A stretch of 64,000 bases of DNA from Phycicoccus sp. Root101 (GTDB taxonomy: Bacteria > Actinomycetota > Actinomycetes > Actinomycetales > Dermatophilaceae). A model generated the notes under the pieces. The model was not told the DNA's origin. It was given only the letters and a program-made list of their open reading frames with translations, and did no database searches. Below, one piece after another: positions 24,764-34,757 of the stretch. The position numbers were made by a program, and so were the translations under genes. The DNA lies in assembly GCF_001426245.1 (NCBI RefSeq), contig NZ_LMCM01000008.1, positions 62,001 through 126,000 of the forward strand, written 5' to 3'. Position 1 is the first letter of the stretch. Each line of letters starts with the position of its first letter.

Positions 24764-25453
24764 TCAGTCCCGGTCCGGCGCGGCGAGGCGCAGCCCCACG
24801 CCACGGACGCTGCGCAGGTACCGCGGATGAGCAGCCGTCTCGCCGAGCTTGCGGCGCAACCACGACAGGTGGACGTCGAGCGTCCGGTCGCCCCCGCCAT
24901 ACGCCTGCTGCCACACCTCGCTGAGGATCTCCCGGCGGCTCACGACCTCGCCGGCCCGCTGGGCCAGCAGCAGGAGGAGGTCGAACTCCTTGCGCGACAG
25001 GTCCAGCGCGTCGCCTCGCAGGGTGGCCTGGCGCGTGGTGGGGTCGACGACCAGCTCGCCCACCTCGAGGGGTCCCGCAGCCGGGGCGCCGCTGCTCGTC
25101 CGTCGCAGGACCGCGCGGATGCGGGCCTCCAGCTGGTCCGAGCCGAAGGGCTTGGTCACGTAGTCGTCGGCCCCGGCGTCGAGGGCGCGCACGAGGGCGG
25201 CGTCCTCCTCACGAGCCGTCACGACGATGACCGGCACCTGGCTCACCCCGCGCAGCATCGACAGCAGGGTCAGGCCGTCCACGTCGGGCAGGCCCAGGTC
25301 GAGGACGACGAGGTCGGGCTGGTGGTCGAGAGCCTCCTGGAGGCCGGCCATGCCGGTGGAGCAGGAGCTGACCGAGTGCCCGCGGTCGTGGAGCGCACGC
25401 ACGAGGGCCGTGCGGATGCCACCATCGTCCTCGACGACCAGGAGGCGGGCCAC
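24764..25453 (-). CDS. OmpR family response regulator
   Basis: A 229-residue regulator. The receiver has VVEDDGG, phospho-acceptor Asp in LVVLDLGLPDVDG (about 51), VTAREED and KPFGSDQLEAR. The C-terminal winged helix (about 130-225) has LDLSRKEFDLLLLLA and RTLDVHLSWLRRKLG. It is upstream of, and co-transcribed with, the histidine kinase. It starts with GTG. Target genes are unknown; the adjacent electron-transfer operon and exported proteins are likely candidates. Confidence 0.93.
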   Translation of the reverse strand: MARLLVVEDDGGIRTALVRALHDRGHSVSSCSTGMAGLQEALDHQPDLVVLDLGLPDVDGLTLLSMLRGVSQVPVIVVTAREEDAALVRALDAGADDYVTKPFGSDQLEARIRAVLRRTSSGAPAAGPLEVGELVVDPTTRQATLRGDALDLSRKEFDLLLLLAQRAGEVVSRREILSEVWQQAYGGGDRTLDVHLSWLRRKLGETAAHPRYLRSVRGVGLRLAAPDRD

Positions 25454-25542
25454 GGCGATAACGTTACGGCACGGGCCGTCGCGCCCGAGGCCGATGAGCG
25501 TGATCCGGGTGGGCCCTGCGACCGGGTGGAACGGAGGTCCCG

Positions 25543-26232
25543 ATGAGCCGTCGCACCGGCACCGTGGTGGCCGCCGTCGCCCTGTGGCTGGCCATCGTGG
25601 CGAGCACCTCGACGGTGGCGTGGATCGTCATCGACCGCGCGGGTCGGGGGGCCTACCTCACCGACGGTGCCCGGCCCGAGCTCACCCAGGCCGGCCCCGG
25701 CACGACCACGACGGACGTGACCGAGGGCACCGTGTCGGCGACGTCGTCGGTCCCGTCGAGCACGTCGCCACCCACGTCGTCCGCAGGGCGACCCCCGACG
25801 ACCTCGCGACCGGCCCGGACCACCCCGAGCCACTCGGCGCCGGCGCCGCGGTCCACGGTGCCGAGCCCGGCCGTCACCCCACCCCGCACCGGTTCGCGTC
25901 CGTCCTCGACGCCGCGACCCGCCCCCAGAACCTCCGCTTCCTCCCCGGTTCGCCCGCAGACGGTGGACGACTCCATCAGCGTCACGGGGGGCTCGGTCGG
26001 CGTCAGCTGCCGGGGGACCACCCTGACGCTGCGCTTTGCCACCCCGAGGAACGGCTGGTCCTACGAGCTAGACCGTTCGTCGACCGAGATCGAGGTGCAG
26101 TTCCGGCAGAACGGCAGCGAGCAGGAGTCCGAGGTCCATGCCCGGTGCTCAGGCGGGGCGCCCGTGTTCGAGACGAGCTCCTCGGACGGCGGGTCCGAGC
26201 GCTCGTCCGGCACCGCCACCCCCGACGACTAG
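25543..26232 (+). CDS. Membrane-anchored Ser/Thr/Pro-rich protein, unknown function
   Basis: A 229-residue protein with one N-terminal membrane helix (about 8-30), a long Ser/Thr/Pro linker (about 55-140) of the type that spans the actinobacterial wall, and a small beta-rich C-terminal domain (about 145-205) with two Cys (SVGVSCRGTTLTL and EVHARCSGG) that may form a disulfide. It is divergent from the two-component system and convergent with pstB. Function unknown. Confidence 0.65.
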   Translation: MSRRTGTVVAAVALWLAIVASTSTVAWIVIDRAGRGAYLTDGARPELTQAGPGTTTTDVTEGTVSATSSVPSSTSPPTSSAGRPPTTSRPARTTPSHSAPAPRSTVPSPAVTPPRTGSRPSSTPRPAPRTSASSPVRPQTVDDSISVTGGSVGVSCRGTTLTLRFATPRNGWSYELDRSSTEIEVQFRQNGSEQESEVHARCSGGAPVFETSSSDGGSERSSGTATPDD

Positions 26233-26236
26233 TGGC

Positions 26237-27013
26237 TCAGCCGAAGCGACCGGAGATGTAGTCCTCCGTGGCCTTCACGCCGGGGTTGTTGAAGATCCGC
26301 TGGGTGTCGTCGATCTCGATCAGCTTGCCCGGCTTGCCGGTCGCCGCCAGGTTGAAGAACGCGGTGCGGTCCGAGACGCGAGCCGCCTGCTGCATGTTGT
26401 GGGTGACGATGACGATCGTGTACTTGCTCTTCAGCTCGCCGATCAGGTCCTCGATGGCCAGCGTCGAGATCGGGTCGAGGGCCGAGCAGGGCTCGTCCAT
26501 GAGCAGCACCTGAGGCTCGACGGCGATCGCGCGGGCGATGCACAGGCGCTGCTGCTGCCCACCGGAGAGACCGGCACCCGGCTTGCTCAGGCGGTCCTTG
26601 ACCTCGTTCCAGAGGTTGGCCCCCTGCAGCGACTTCTCGACGACCTCGTCGAGCCGCTTCTTGCCCTTGACGCCATTGAGCTTCAGGCCGGCTGCGACGT
26701 TGTCGTAGATGGACATCGTGGGGAACGGGTTCGGCCGCTGGAACACCATGCCGACGGTGCGACGCACGGCCACCGGGTCGACGCCCGAGTCGTAGAGGTC
26801 CTGGTCGTCGAGCATGACCTTGCCCTCGACGCGGCCGCCGGGGATCACCTCGTGCATGCGGTTGAGCGTGCGCAGGAAGGTCGACTTGCCGCAGCCGGAC
26901 GGTCCGATGAACGCTGTCACCGAGCGCGGTTCCACGGTCATCGTCACGCCTTCGACAGCCTTGAACGCGCTGTAGTAGACGTTCAGGTCACTGACGTCGA
27001 TTCGCTTGGCCAT
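26237..27013 (-). CDS. pstB: Phosphate ABC transporter ATPase
   Basis: A 258-residue ATPase of the high-affinity phosphate importer. The Walker A is GPSGCGKST (about 38-46), the signature [16 protein letters not shown] (about 148), Walker [14 protein letters not shown] and the switch His in [11 protein letters not shown]. PstB-specific features include [16 protein letters not shown]. It is the last gene of pstSCAB; a 77-base gap separates it from pstA. Confidence 0.96.
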   Translation of the reverse strand: MAKRIDVSDLNVYYSAFKAVEGVTMTVEPRSVTAFIGPSGCGKSTFLRTLNRMHEVIPGGRVEGKVMLDDQDLYDSGVDPVAVRRTVGMVFQRPNPFPTMSIYDNVAAGLKLNGVKGKKRLDEVVEKSLQGANLWNEVKDRLSKPGAGLSGGQQQRLCIARAIAVEPQVLLMDEPCSALDPISTLAIEDLIGELKSKYTIVIVTHNMQQAARVSDRTAFFNLAATGKPGKLIEIDDTQRIFNNPGVKATEDYISGRFG

Positions 27014-27090
27014 GAGGGGGATTCGTCCTTCGCTTGCGGAGTTCAGTTCGGGTTCGGGGATGCGTGCGGTGAGGTATGGCGCGGGGCCGG

Positions 27091-28035
27091 CTACTTCTTG
27101 ACCGAGCCGAAGCGCGAGACCACCCGGCCGGCGATGTTGAGCAGGAGCACGAGCAGGATCAGGGTGAGTGCAGCCGCCCACATGCGGTCGACCGCAGGCT
27201 GCAGGGACTCGGTGCGGTCCTGGTTGATCATCGTCGGGAGTGTCGGCATCAGTCCACCGAAGAGGTCGTTGGCGATCGACTTCGTGTACGGGCCCAGGAT
27301 GAGCAGGGGTGCGGTCTCGCCCATCACGCGGGCCAGGCCGAGCAGGACGCCCGTGACGATGCCGGAGAAGGCCGTCGGCAGGACGACCCTCATGATCGTC
27401 TTCCACTTCGGCACCCCGAGCGCGTACGACGCCTCGCGGAGCTCGTTCGGCACGAGCTTGAGCATCTCCTCGGTCGAGCGGACGACGACCGGGATCATCA
27501 GCAGCACGAGCGCGAGGCAGACCGCGAAGCCGACCCGCTGGAACTTGAACGTCGTCACCCAGAGGGCGTAGATGAACAGGCCGGCGACGATCGACGGGAC
27601 GCCGGTGAGGATGTCGACCATGAACGACACGACCTTGGCGAGCCGCCCCCGCCCGTACTCGACGAGGTAGATCGCGGTGAGGATCCCGATCGGGACCGAG
27701 ATCAGGGCGGTCGTGAGGCCCTGGATCAGGGTGCCCTGGATCGCGTGCACGGCCCCGCCGCCCTCGCGCCGGGCCGTGATGCCGCGCTGGGAGTTGCCCC
27801 ACCACTGTGCGTCGAGGAGCAGGTGGTAGCCCTTGGAGCCGACCGTCCAGAGGATCCAGACCAGCGGGACGAGGGCGAGCAGGAAGGCCCCCCACATGAC
27901 GACGCGGGCCAGCTGGTCCTTGAAGGCCCGGCCGCGGGCCTTGTGGCCGAGGTCCGTCGATGCGCCGCCCCTCGAGGCGGGTGGGGTGGTCGACGAGGAC
28001 GTCGCCGACGTCGTGGCGGTGGTGGAGGTCGTCAT
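27091..28035 (-). CDS. pstA: Phosphate ABC transporter permease
   Basis: A 314-residue permease with about six membrane helices and the EAA loop around [20 protein letters not shown] (about 196-215). The N-terminus has a Thr/Ser-rich extension. Its ATG overlaps the pstC stop by 4 bases. It pairs with PstC to form the membrane channel for phosphate delivered by PstS. Confidence 0.95.
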   Translation of the reverse strand: MTTSTTATTSATSSSTTPPASRGGASTDLGHKARGRAFKDQLARVVMWGAFLLALVPLVWILWTVGSKGYHLLLDAQWWGNSQRGITARREGGGAVHAIQGTLIQGLTTALISVPIGILTAIYLVEYGRGRLAKVVSFMVDILTGVPSIVAGLFIYALWVTTFKFQRVGFAVCLALVLLMIPVVVRSTEEMLKLVPNELREASYALGVPKWKTIMRVVLPTAFSGIVTGVLLGLARVMGETAPLLILGPYTKSIANDLFGGLMPTLPTMINQDRTESLQPAVDRMWAAALTLILLVLLLNIAGRVVSRFGSVKK

Positions 28036-29045
28036 TCGCTGAAGGCCTTCCTGCGGTCGATCACGATGCGGGCGATGGCGTTGACGACAAAGGTCAGGAT
28101 GAAGAGCACGAGGCCGGCGGCGATGAACGCCCCTGCCTTCTGCGGGGTGTCGAACTCGGCGGCGTTGTTGGCGATCCGTGACGCGAACGTCTCACCACCG
28201 TTGAGCAGCGAGAACGTCCACTTCGCCCCGTCGGGGAGCGTGGAGAGGATGATCGTCACGGCGATCGTCTCACCGAGCGCACGACCCAGGCCGAGCATCG
28301 CGGCGCTGATCACGCCGGGCTTCCCGAACGGGAGGACGGAGATCCGGATCATCTCCCACTTGGTCGCGCCGAGCGCGAGGGCGCCCTCACGGTGGGTGAT
28401 CGGCGTCTGCGCGAACACCTCGCGGGACAGGGCGGTGACGATCGGGAGCACCATGATCGCCAGCACGATGCCGACGAACAGGATCGTGCTGCCGCCGCTG
28501 ATGTTGGCGTCGGAGAACAGCGGGATCCAGCCGAGGTGGTCGCGCAGGAAGTTCTGCACGGGCTCGAACACCGGCCCGAACGTCCGCAGGCCCCAGATGC
28601 CGAACACGATCGACGGCACGGCGGCCAGCAGGTCGATCAGGCTGGCCGCGGGCCGCGACAGCCAGGTGGGGGCGTACTGCGTGATGAACAGGGCGACCGC
28701 GACGCCGACCGGCACCGCGATGAGCATCGCGATGGCGCTGGCGGTGACGGTGGTCCAGAGCAGCTCGACGATGCCGAACCGCAGGTTGTTGCTGTCGTTG
28801 ACCGACCACTCGCGCGAGGTCAGGAAGCTGGCCTTGTCGTTCGCGATCGCCGGGATGGCCTGCCAGAGCAGGAACACCCCGACGAGCGTCACGAGGGCGA
28901 TGACGAAGATGCCGGCGCCCTTGGCCGCACCACCGAAGAGGCGGTCGCCGAGGCGGCCGGTGCCGGCGCCGTCGCCGCTGAGCGGGGCGCTGCCGTGGGG
29001 TCCGGGGGTCTCGTCGGCCAGGGATACGCCGGTCACTGATGACAC
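28032..29045 (-). CDS. pstC: Phosphate ABC transporter permease
   Basis: A 337-residue permease with about six to seven membrane helices and the EAA loop near [20 protein letters not shown] (about 223-242). It starts with GTG. It lies between pstS and pstA in the usual order and overlaps pstA. Confidence 0.95.
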   Translation of the reverse strand: MSSVTGVSLADETPGPHGSAPLSGDGAGTGRLGDRLFGGAAKGAGIFVIALVTLVGVFLLWQAIPAIANDKASFLTSREWSVNDSNNLRFGIVELLWTTVTASAIAMLIAVPVGVAVALFITQYAPTWLSRPAASLIDLLAAVPSIVFGIWGLRTFGPVFEPVQNFLRDHLGWIPLFSDANISGGSTILFVGIVLAIMVLPIVTALSREVFAQTPITHREGALALGATKWEMIRISVLPFGKPGVISAAMLGLGRALGETIAVTIILSTLPDGAKWTFSLLNGGETFASRIANNAAEFDTPQKAGAFIAAGLVLFILTFVVNAIARIVIDRRKAFSE

Positions 29046-29128
29046 GTGATGCCTATCGCGGTGGGGGGAAGGACGGACAGCGGTGAGCCGGGGCTGGTGG
29101 TGGCCAGCCCCGGCTCACCGCGGTGGGG

Positions 29129-30247
29129 TCAGGACAGTGCGTCGATCGCCGCGGCGACCTTGGTGCGGACCTCGTCGGGGAGCGGCGCGTAGCCGATCTC
29201 CTCGAGGGAGGCCTGGGTCTCCTTGGAGGCGAAGCTCTTGAGGAAGGCCTTGGTCAGCTTGGACTTGGCGGCGTCCTTGCCCTTGGAGCAGACGATCTCA
29301 TAGGTCACCAGGTTGATCGGGTAGGCCCCGGCCTCCTTGGTGGCGTAGTCGAGCTTGAGGCGCAGGTCGTTGCCCTCGCCGTCGGCCTTCGCGGTGGCGA
29401 TGGCCTTGCCGACCGTCTCGCCGTTCAGCTCCACGGCGCCGGCGCCGTTGTCGATCTGGGCGATGCCGAGCTGGTTGTCCTTGGCGTAGGACCACTCGGC
29501 GTAGGTGATGCCACCCTCGGTGGACTTCACGGCGCCCGCGACACCGGCGGACTTCTCCTTGCCCTCACCCTTGCCCGTCCAGGCCTTGGCCGGCTCGGCG
29601 GTCCAGGCGGAGGGGGCGGCAGCGTTGAGGTACTTGGTGAAGTTCTCCGTGGTGCCGGACTCGTCCGAGCGGAAGAAGACCTTGATCGGCTCGGAGGGGA
29701 GCGTGACGCCGGAGTTGATCTTGGCGATCGAGGCGTCGTTCCAGGTGGTCACCTTGCCGTTGAAGATGTTGGCGATGACCTCGGGGGTCAGGACCAGCTT
29801 GTCGACACCCTTGACGTTGTAGGACACGGCGATCGGGCCGGTGACCATGGGCAGGTTCCACGCGGGGGAGCCGCAGAACTTCGCGGCCTCGTCGGCCTCG
29901 ATCTTGCCGTCCTTCTCCGTCGTCTTGAGCGCGGAGTCGGAGCCGGCGAAGTCGACCTGGCCGGCGAGGAACTGCTTGATGCCCGCGCCCGAGCCGGTCG
30001 GGTTGTAGTTGATCGTGGCGCCCGAGCAGGTGTCCTGGAAGGCGGAGATCGCTTCGTCGATGGCGTTCTTCTGGGCCGACGAACCCTCGGCGTTCAGGGT
30101 GCCGGTCGGGCAGTCGGACGAGCTGGAGCCGCCGGACGAGGAGCCGCCGGCGGTGGCGCCGGTGTTGTTGTCGGAACCGCACGCCGTCAGCGCGAGGGAG
30201 CCGACCACGGCGACGCTGGCCAGCAGGCCGAAACGCTGGATCTTCAC
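29129..30247 (-). CDS. pstS: Phosphate-binding lipoprotein
   Basis: A 372-residue periplasmic-type binding lipoprotein. The signal peptide ends with lipobox LTAC (Cys about 24), followed by a Gly/Ser linker. Phosphate-binding motifs include LNAEGSSAQKNAID, NYNPTGSGAGIKQF, FAGSDSALK and FFRSDESGTTENFTKYL. It starts with GTG at 30247. A PhoP box lies about 95 bases upstream, so it should be induced by phosphate starvation. Confidence 0.95.
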   Translation of the reverse strand: MKIQRFGLLASVAVVGSLALTACGSDNNTGATAGGSSSGGSSSSDCPTGTLNAEGSSAQKNAIDEAISAFQDTCSGATINYNPTGSGAGIKQFLAGQVDFAGSDSALKTTEKDGKIEADEAAKFCGSPAWNLPMVTGPIAVSYNVKGVDKLVLTPEVIANIFNGKVTTWNDASIAKINSGVTLPSEPIKVFFRSDESGTTENFTKYLNAAAPSAWTAEPAKAWTGKGEGKEKSAGVAGAVKSTEGGITYAEWSYAKDNQLGIAQIDNGAGAVELNGETVGKAIATAKADGEGNDLRLKLDYATKEAGAYPINLVTYEIVCSKGKDAAKSKLTKAFLKSFASKETQASLEEIGYAPLPDEVRTKVAAAIDALS

Positions 30248-30341
30248 GGTGTTCAAACCTCTCACAGGGGAAAATTCGGGGCGGGCGGGATGCCCGACGA
30301 CTGTGAAGGTAGGCAGGGCGGGTGACGCCGTGGCCCGTCGT

Positions 30342-30363
30342 GGGTGAACGCAGGGTGAACACC
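30342..30363 (-). promoter_or_regulatory. PhoP box of the pst operon
   Basis: On the minus strand the site reads GGTGTTCACCC then TGCGTTCACCC, two direct 11-base units each with GTTCACC, the consensus of actinobacterial PhoP boxes. It is 95 bases upstream of the pstS start, in the pstS direction. The remaining part of the 30248-30494 gap shows no other feature. Confidence 0.8.
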
Positions 30364-30494
30364 AGCCAGACATTGGTGGGCGTCGTACCGTCCCCCCGGC
30401 GGGTTCCACGTGAACGGCCGGTCAGCACCCGGTCAGCAGCGGCCTGTCGGCTGGACGAGGGGTTGGACGGGGGGCGCACGAGGAGCCCCGTCGC

Positions 30495-31445
30495 TCAGGG
30501 CAGGTGGCGCTCCACCGCGACGACTCGCGCGGCCTCACCCTGGCCGACCAGGTGGGCCACGAGGACCTCCCCCTTGGCCATGGAGTCGGTGGCGGCGGTG
30601 GTCAGGGTCTGCGCCACGGAGGCCGCGTCGGGCTCGTCCGGGTGCACGAGCGGCAGCAGCGCGCCGAGCAGGTCCGGCAGCACGGGCCCGTGGCTGCATA
30701 GGACGGCGGGGGCCCCACGTTCCAGCAGCCGAAGCAGGTGACGGGGCGCGCGGGTGGCGTCCGCGGCATACCCCTCCTCGCTCAGTCCGTCCTTGGTCCG
30801 CAACGAGGCCCCGGTCGCTGCCGCATAGGGGCGCAGGGTGTCGGCGCACCGCACCGACGGGGAGCTGACCAGCCGCGTGACGGCGTATGCCGCGAGGAGG
30901 CTCGCGACCTCGGCGGCCCGGCCCTGCCCGGCCCGGTCGAGGGGGCGGAGCCGGTCGTCGCCGGACCACGAGCCGCGCCCCACGGCGTGGGCGTGCCGGA
31001 CGAGCGCCAGCGGCCAGGTCGTCAGCGTCCCCGCCTTGTCGGCGCGCACCAGCGCGCGGAGCTGGTCACGGTCGCGGGCGTAGTCGAGCCGGTCGGAGGC
31101 GCTGACGACGTCGAGCCAGCGGACCTCGTCGATCTCGTTGCGCAGGGCGCCGGCGGGCCTGGTCGCCTCGGCCGCCCAGTAGTGCACGGTCTTGGTCGCC
31201 GGGGTGCCGGCGGCGTCGAGCACGGTGTACTCGGCCGTGGGGAGGGGACGACCGAGGCCGACCTCCAGGGAGGTCTCCTCCTCGGTCTCCCGGACGGCCG
31301 CCACCGGCCACGCCTCACCCGGGTCGAGCTTGCCCTTGGCCCACGACCAGTCGTCGTACTTCGGCCGGTGGACGAGCGCGACCTCGAGCTGTCCCCGGCG
31401 CCGGCGCCACGGGATGGTCCCCGCGGCAGGGATGGGGGCGGTCAA
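30495..31445 (-). CDS. mutT1: MutT1-type Nudix hydrolase fused to histidine phosphatase
   Basis: A 316-residue two-domain protein. Residues 1-135 are a Nudix domain with box [20 protein letters not shown]; the Gly near the end of the usual box is Ser here. Residues about 150-316 form a histidine-phosphatase domain with [10 protein letters not shown]. This is the architecture of mycobacterial MutT1, which hydrolyses 8-oxo-dGTP and dinucleoside polyphosphates, and the gene is next to ppk1 there too. The TTG start at 31445 overlaps the ppk1 stop by TTGA. No ATG or GTG is better placed. Confidence 0.88.
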   Translation of the reverse strand: MTAPIPAAGTIPWRRRRGQLEVALVHRPKYDDWSWAKGKLDPGEAWPVAAVRETEEETSLEVGLGRPLPTAEYTVLDAAGTPATKTVHYWAAEATRPAGALRNEIDEVRWLDVVSASDRLDYARDRDQLRALVRADKAGTLTTWPLALVRHAHAVGRGSWSGDDRLRPLDRAGQGRAAEVASLLAAYAVTRLVSSPSVRCADTLRPYAAATGASLRTKDGLSEEGYAADATRAPRHLLRLLERGAPAVLCSHGPVLPDLLGALLPLVHPDEPDAASVAQTLTTAATDSMAKGEVLVAHLVGQGEAARVVAVERHLP

Positions 31446-33730
31446 CGTCGGCGGGCCTTGCGCCGGCGCTTGGCGTGCACCTCGATCATCGCGGCCTGGA
31501 GGTCGGCAAGGGGCTGGCCGTCGGTGTCGAGGCTGACCCGCGTCCACCGGCCGTCGCCGCTGAGCCGCCAGTGGGCGTACTCGTCGCTCATGCCGCGGGC
31601 CAGCAGCGACTGCAGGTCCTCGACGTGCCGCGGGTCGGCGATGCGCAGCAGGGCCTCGACCCGGCGGTCGAGGTTGCGGTGCATCATGTCGGCGCTGCCG
31701 ATGAACACCTCGGGCTCGCCCCCTCCACCGAAGTGGAAGACGCGGGAGTGCTCGAGGAACCGCCCGAGGATCGACCTGACCTGGATCGTCTCCGACAGGC
31801 CGGGGACGCCGGGGCGCAGCGCGCAGATGCCCCGAACCCACACGTCGACCCGGACCCCTGCCTGCGAGGCGCGGTAGAGCGCATCGATGAGCTCCTCGTC
31901 CACGATCGAGTTGACCTTGATCTGGACGAGTCCGCCACGCCCCTCCTGGGCGTGCTCGATCTCCATCTCGATGCGGTCGACGAGGCCGGAGCGCACCGAG
32001 CGCGGCGCGACGAGCAGGCGCTTGAACTTGCTGCGGGGCGCGAACCCGGACAGCTGGTTGAACAGACGCGCGAGGTCCTCGCCGACCTGCGGGTCCGACG
32101 TGAGGACACCGAAGTCCTCGTAGATGCGCGCGGTCTTGCCGTTGTAGTTGCCCGTGCCGATGTGGCAGTACCGACGCAGGGTGCCGTCGTTCTCCTGCCG
32201 CACGACCATGCAGAGCTTGGCGTGGGTCTTGAGGCCGACGATGCCGTAGACGACGTGGACACCCGCGTGCTCGAGCTTGCGGGCCCAGGAGATGTTGTTC
32301 TGCTCGTCGAACCGCGCCTTGATCTCCACGATCGCCAGCACCTGCTTGCCGGCCTCGGCGGCATCGATGAGGGCGTCGATGATGGGGGAGTCGCCGCTGG
32401 TGCGGTAGAGCGTCTGCTTGATGGCCAGCACGCTCGGGTCGGCCGCTGCCTGCTCGATGAACGACTGCACGGACGTCGAGAACGAGTCGTAGGGGTGCTG
32501 GAGCAGCACGTCCTTGTCGCGCACGACGGCGAGGATGTCAGCCGCCTTCGCGGTCTCCGCCGGGGCGAGGTCGGGGTGCGACTGGCCGCGGAACGGCTCG
32601 AACCGCAGGTCGGACCGCTCGAGGTCGGCCACGAGGTTGAGGCCGCGCAGGTCGAGGGGGGCAGGCAGGCGGTAGACCTCGCTGTCGCTGACCCCGAGCT
32701 CACGGACCAACATGTCGAGCACGTGGTCGTCGATGGTCTCGTCGACCTCGAGCCGGACGGGCGGCCCGAACCGGCGTCGCGTCAGCTCCTTCTCCAGCGC
32801 GGTGAGGATGTTCTCGGCGTCGTCCTCCTCGACCTCGAGGTCCTCGTTGCGGGTGACCCGGAAGGTGAAGTGCTCACGGACCTCCATGCCCGGGAAGAGC
32901 ATGTCGAGGTGGGAGGCGATGACGTCCTCGAGCGGCACGAACCGCGTCGAGAACAGGTCGGAAGTGGCCGGCTCTCCGCTCGAGGGCTCGATGTGCAGCA
33001 GGCGGGGAAGCAGCGGCGGCACCTTGACGCGGGCGAAGTGCTCCTTGCCCGTCTTGGGGTTGACCAGCACCACAGCCAGGTTGAGCGAGAGACCGGAGAT
33101 GTAGGGGAACGGGTGGGCCGGGTCGACGGCCAGGGGGGTGAGGACCGGGAACACCCGGTCGGCGAAGAGCTCCGTCAGCAGGTCCTGCTCGGGGTCGCTG
33201 AGCTCGTCCCAGCGGACGATGGAGATGCCCTCGTCCTCCAGCGCCGGCTGCACCTTGTCCTTGTAGACGATGCTCTGCATCGCCTGCAGCTCGTGCGCCA
33301 CGAGCGAGATCTGCTCGAGCACCTCGCGCGGCTCCAGCCCCGAAGCGGACCGGATGGCGAGGCCCGTGGCGATGCGGCGCTTGAGGCCGGCCACACGAAC
33401 CATGAAGAACTCGTCCAGGTTGGACGTGAAGATGGCGAGGAACCGGGCACGCTCCAGCAGCGGCACCGACTCGTCGGCGGCCAGCTGCAGGACGCGTTCG
33501 TTGAACTGGAGCCAGGAGATCTCGCGGTCGAGGAACCGGTCGCCCGGCAGTCCGCTGTCGTCGGGCTGGCTCGTGGCGTGGACCACGCGCATGAAGCGGC
33601 CGTTGGACGCCCGCGGCTGGGCGCTCGCGATCGACACCTCCTGCCCCGGGAAGTCGGTGTCGTCGCTGCCGTCGTGGGACTCCGCGGCGAGGGAGCCGGC
33701 CTCGTCGGCCGCCCGGCTGGTCACACTCAT
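31442..33730 (-). CDS. ppk1: Polyphosphate kinase 1
   Basis: A 762-residue PPK1, which makes polyphosphate from ATP. It has the N-terminal domain starting with [18 protein letters not shown], the head domain, and two C-terminal phospholipase D-like domains with catalytic His in [16 protein letters not shown] (autophosphorylated) and [15 protein letters not shown]. The first 60 residues are a Ser/Asp-rich extension of unknown role. It is translationally coupled to mutT1 and lies 4 bases after mshD. Length and motifs are complete. Confidence 0.96.
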   Translation of the reverse strand: MSVTSRAADEAGSLAAESHDGSDDTDFPGQEVSIASAQPRASNGRFMRVVHATSQPDDSGLPGDRFLDREISWLQFNERVLQLAADESVPLLERARFLAIFTSNLDEFFMVRVAGLKRRIATGLAIRSASGLEPREVLEQISLVAHELQAMQSIVYKDKVQPALEDEGISIVRWDELSDPEQDLLTELFADRVFPVLTPLAVDPAHPFPYISGLSLNLAVVLVNPKTGKEHFARVKVPPLLPRLLHIEPSSGEPATSDLFSTRFVPLEDVIASHLDMLFPGMEVREHFTFRVTRNEDLEVEEDDAENILTALEKELTRRRFGPPVRLEVDETIDDHVLDMLVRELGVSDSEVYRLPAPLDLRGLNLVADLERSDLRFEPFRGQSHPDLAPAETAKAADILAVVRDKDVLLQHPYDSFSTSVQSFIEQAAADPSVLAIKQTLYRTSGDSPIIDALIDAAEAGKQVLAIVEIKARFDEQNNISWARKLEHAGVHVVYGIVGLKTHAKLCMVVRQENDGTLRRYCHIGTGNYNGKTARIYEDFGVLTSDPQVGEDLARLFNQLSGFAPRSKFKRLLVAPRSVRSGLVDRIEMEIEHAQEGRGGLVQIKVNSIVDEELIDALYRASQAGVRVDVWVRGICALRPGVPGLSETIQVRSILGRFLEHSRVFHFGGGGEPEVFIGSADMMHRNLDRRVEALLRIADPRHVEDLQSLLARGMSDEYAHWRLSGDGRWTRVSLDTDGQPLADLQAAMIEVHAKRRRKARRR

Positions 33731-33734
33731 GCGC

Positions 33735-34673
33735 TCATCCTGACAGTGCTCCGTGAACGGTGCGCGAATACATCACGTCCACCATGATGCTGGCGAACCC
33801 CAGTCCCGTGTAGGTCCGTATCGCGGCCTGGTTGTCCCCGTCGACGTAGAGCTCGACCTCGGCCAGCCCGAGGGAGGCCAGGTGGGCCAGGCCCAATGCG
33901 GTGAGTGGGCGGCCCAGCCCGCGCCCCTGGTATGTCGGGTGCACCCCGACCACGTAGACCTCCCCCTTGCCGTCCTCGACCTTGGTCCAGTGGAATGCGG
34001 CGACCTCGTCGGGCTGCTCGTCCGCGACCACGAGGATGAAGCCGGCCGGGTCGAACCACGGCAGCGCCATCCGCTCCTGCAGGTCGGCCAGGGTGATCCG
34101 GCCCTGCTCGGGGTGGTGGGCGAAGGCGGCGGCGTTCGTGGCCAGCCACGCCTTCTCGTCGCGACCCGGCTCGAACGCCCGCGCGGAGAAGCCCGCAGGC
34201 AGGGCGCTCGCCGCCGGGTCGAGGTCGCCCTCGCCCAGGGGCCGGGCCATCTTGTGCAGCTCGCGCACCGCGGTCAGCCCCAGGCGGTCGGCCAGGGCCA
34301 CGGCTGCCGGCAGCCGCCCGTGGGACCACAACCGGGCCTCCGGGGACTGCTCGAGGACCGCCTCTGCGAGCGCCCTGCCGACGCCGGCACGGCGTGACGG
34401 CGGGTCGACGACGAGCTCGCCGGACGCCGTAGGGTCGTCCGTGCCCTCGAGCTGGGCGTACCCCGTGAGCTGCTCCGCGGCATACGCGAGGAGGTGGCGG
34501 ACCCGACCGGGTCCGGAGGCGAGGTTCAGGACGGTCTGCTCGGACAGGGCCCCGACACCGTCCTCGGCGGCGGCGCGCGCCTGGAGTGCGCGGACGAGCC
34601 CGCGTTCGGTGTCGTCCAGGGTGTCGGTGACGCGAAGCGCAGGAGAAAGCACGGAAAGCATTGCACCACGCAT
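33735..34673 (-). CDS. mshD: Mycothiol synthase
   Basis: A 312-residue tandem-GNAT protein that acetylates Cys-GlcN-Ins in the last step of mycothiol synthesis. The N-terminal GNAT half (about 1-150) and the active C-terminal half (about 155-312) are both present; the latter has the acetyl-CoA motif [20 protein letters not shown] and [19 protein letters not shown]. Synteny with glnR and the pst genes matches mycobacteria. The start at 34673 could instead be the next ATG, four codons downstream. Confidence 0.93.
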   Translation of the reverse strand: MRGAMLSVLSPALRVTDTLDDTERGLVRALQARAAAEDGVGALSEQTVLNLASGPGRVRHLLAYAAEQLTGYAQLEGTDDPTASGELVVDPPSRRAGVGRALAEAVLEQSPEARLWSHGRLPAAVALADRLGLTAVRELHKMARPLGEGDLDPAASALPAGFSARAFEPGRDEKAWLATNAAAFAHHPEQGRITLADLQERMALPWFDPAGFILVVADEQPDEVAAFHWTKVEDGKGEVYVVGVHPTYQGRGLGRPLTALGLAHLASLGLAEVELYVDGDNQAAIRTYTGLGFASIMVDVMYSRTVHGALSG

Positions 34674-34757
34674 CTTCCTTTTCGGGCGACGGCCCCGTTA
34701 GCGTGCACGGGTCCGGCTACCGCCGGTTTCCTCCCCTTTTCGCACAAGGACGCACAC

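Noticed and set aside
31475-33787. Long plus-strand open frame of about 770 codons antisense to ppk1
   Set aside because: It is the complement of a complete, motif-rich ppk1 and shows no domain, ribosome site or normal composition.
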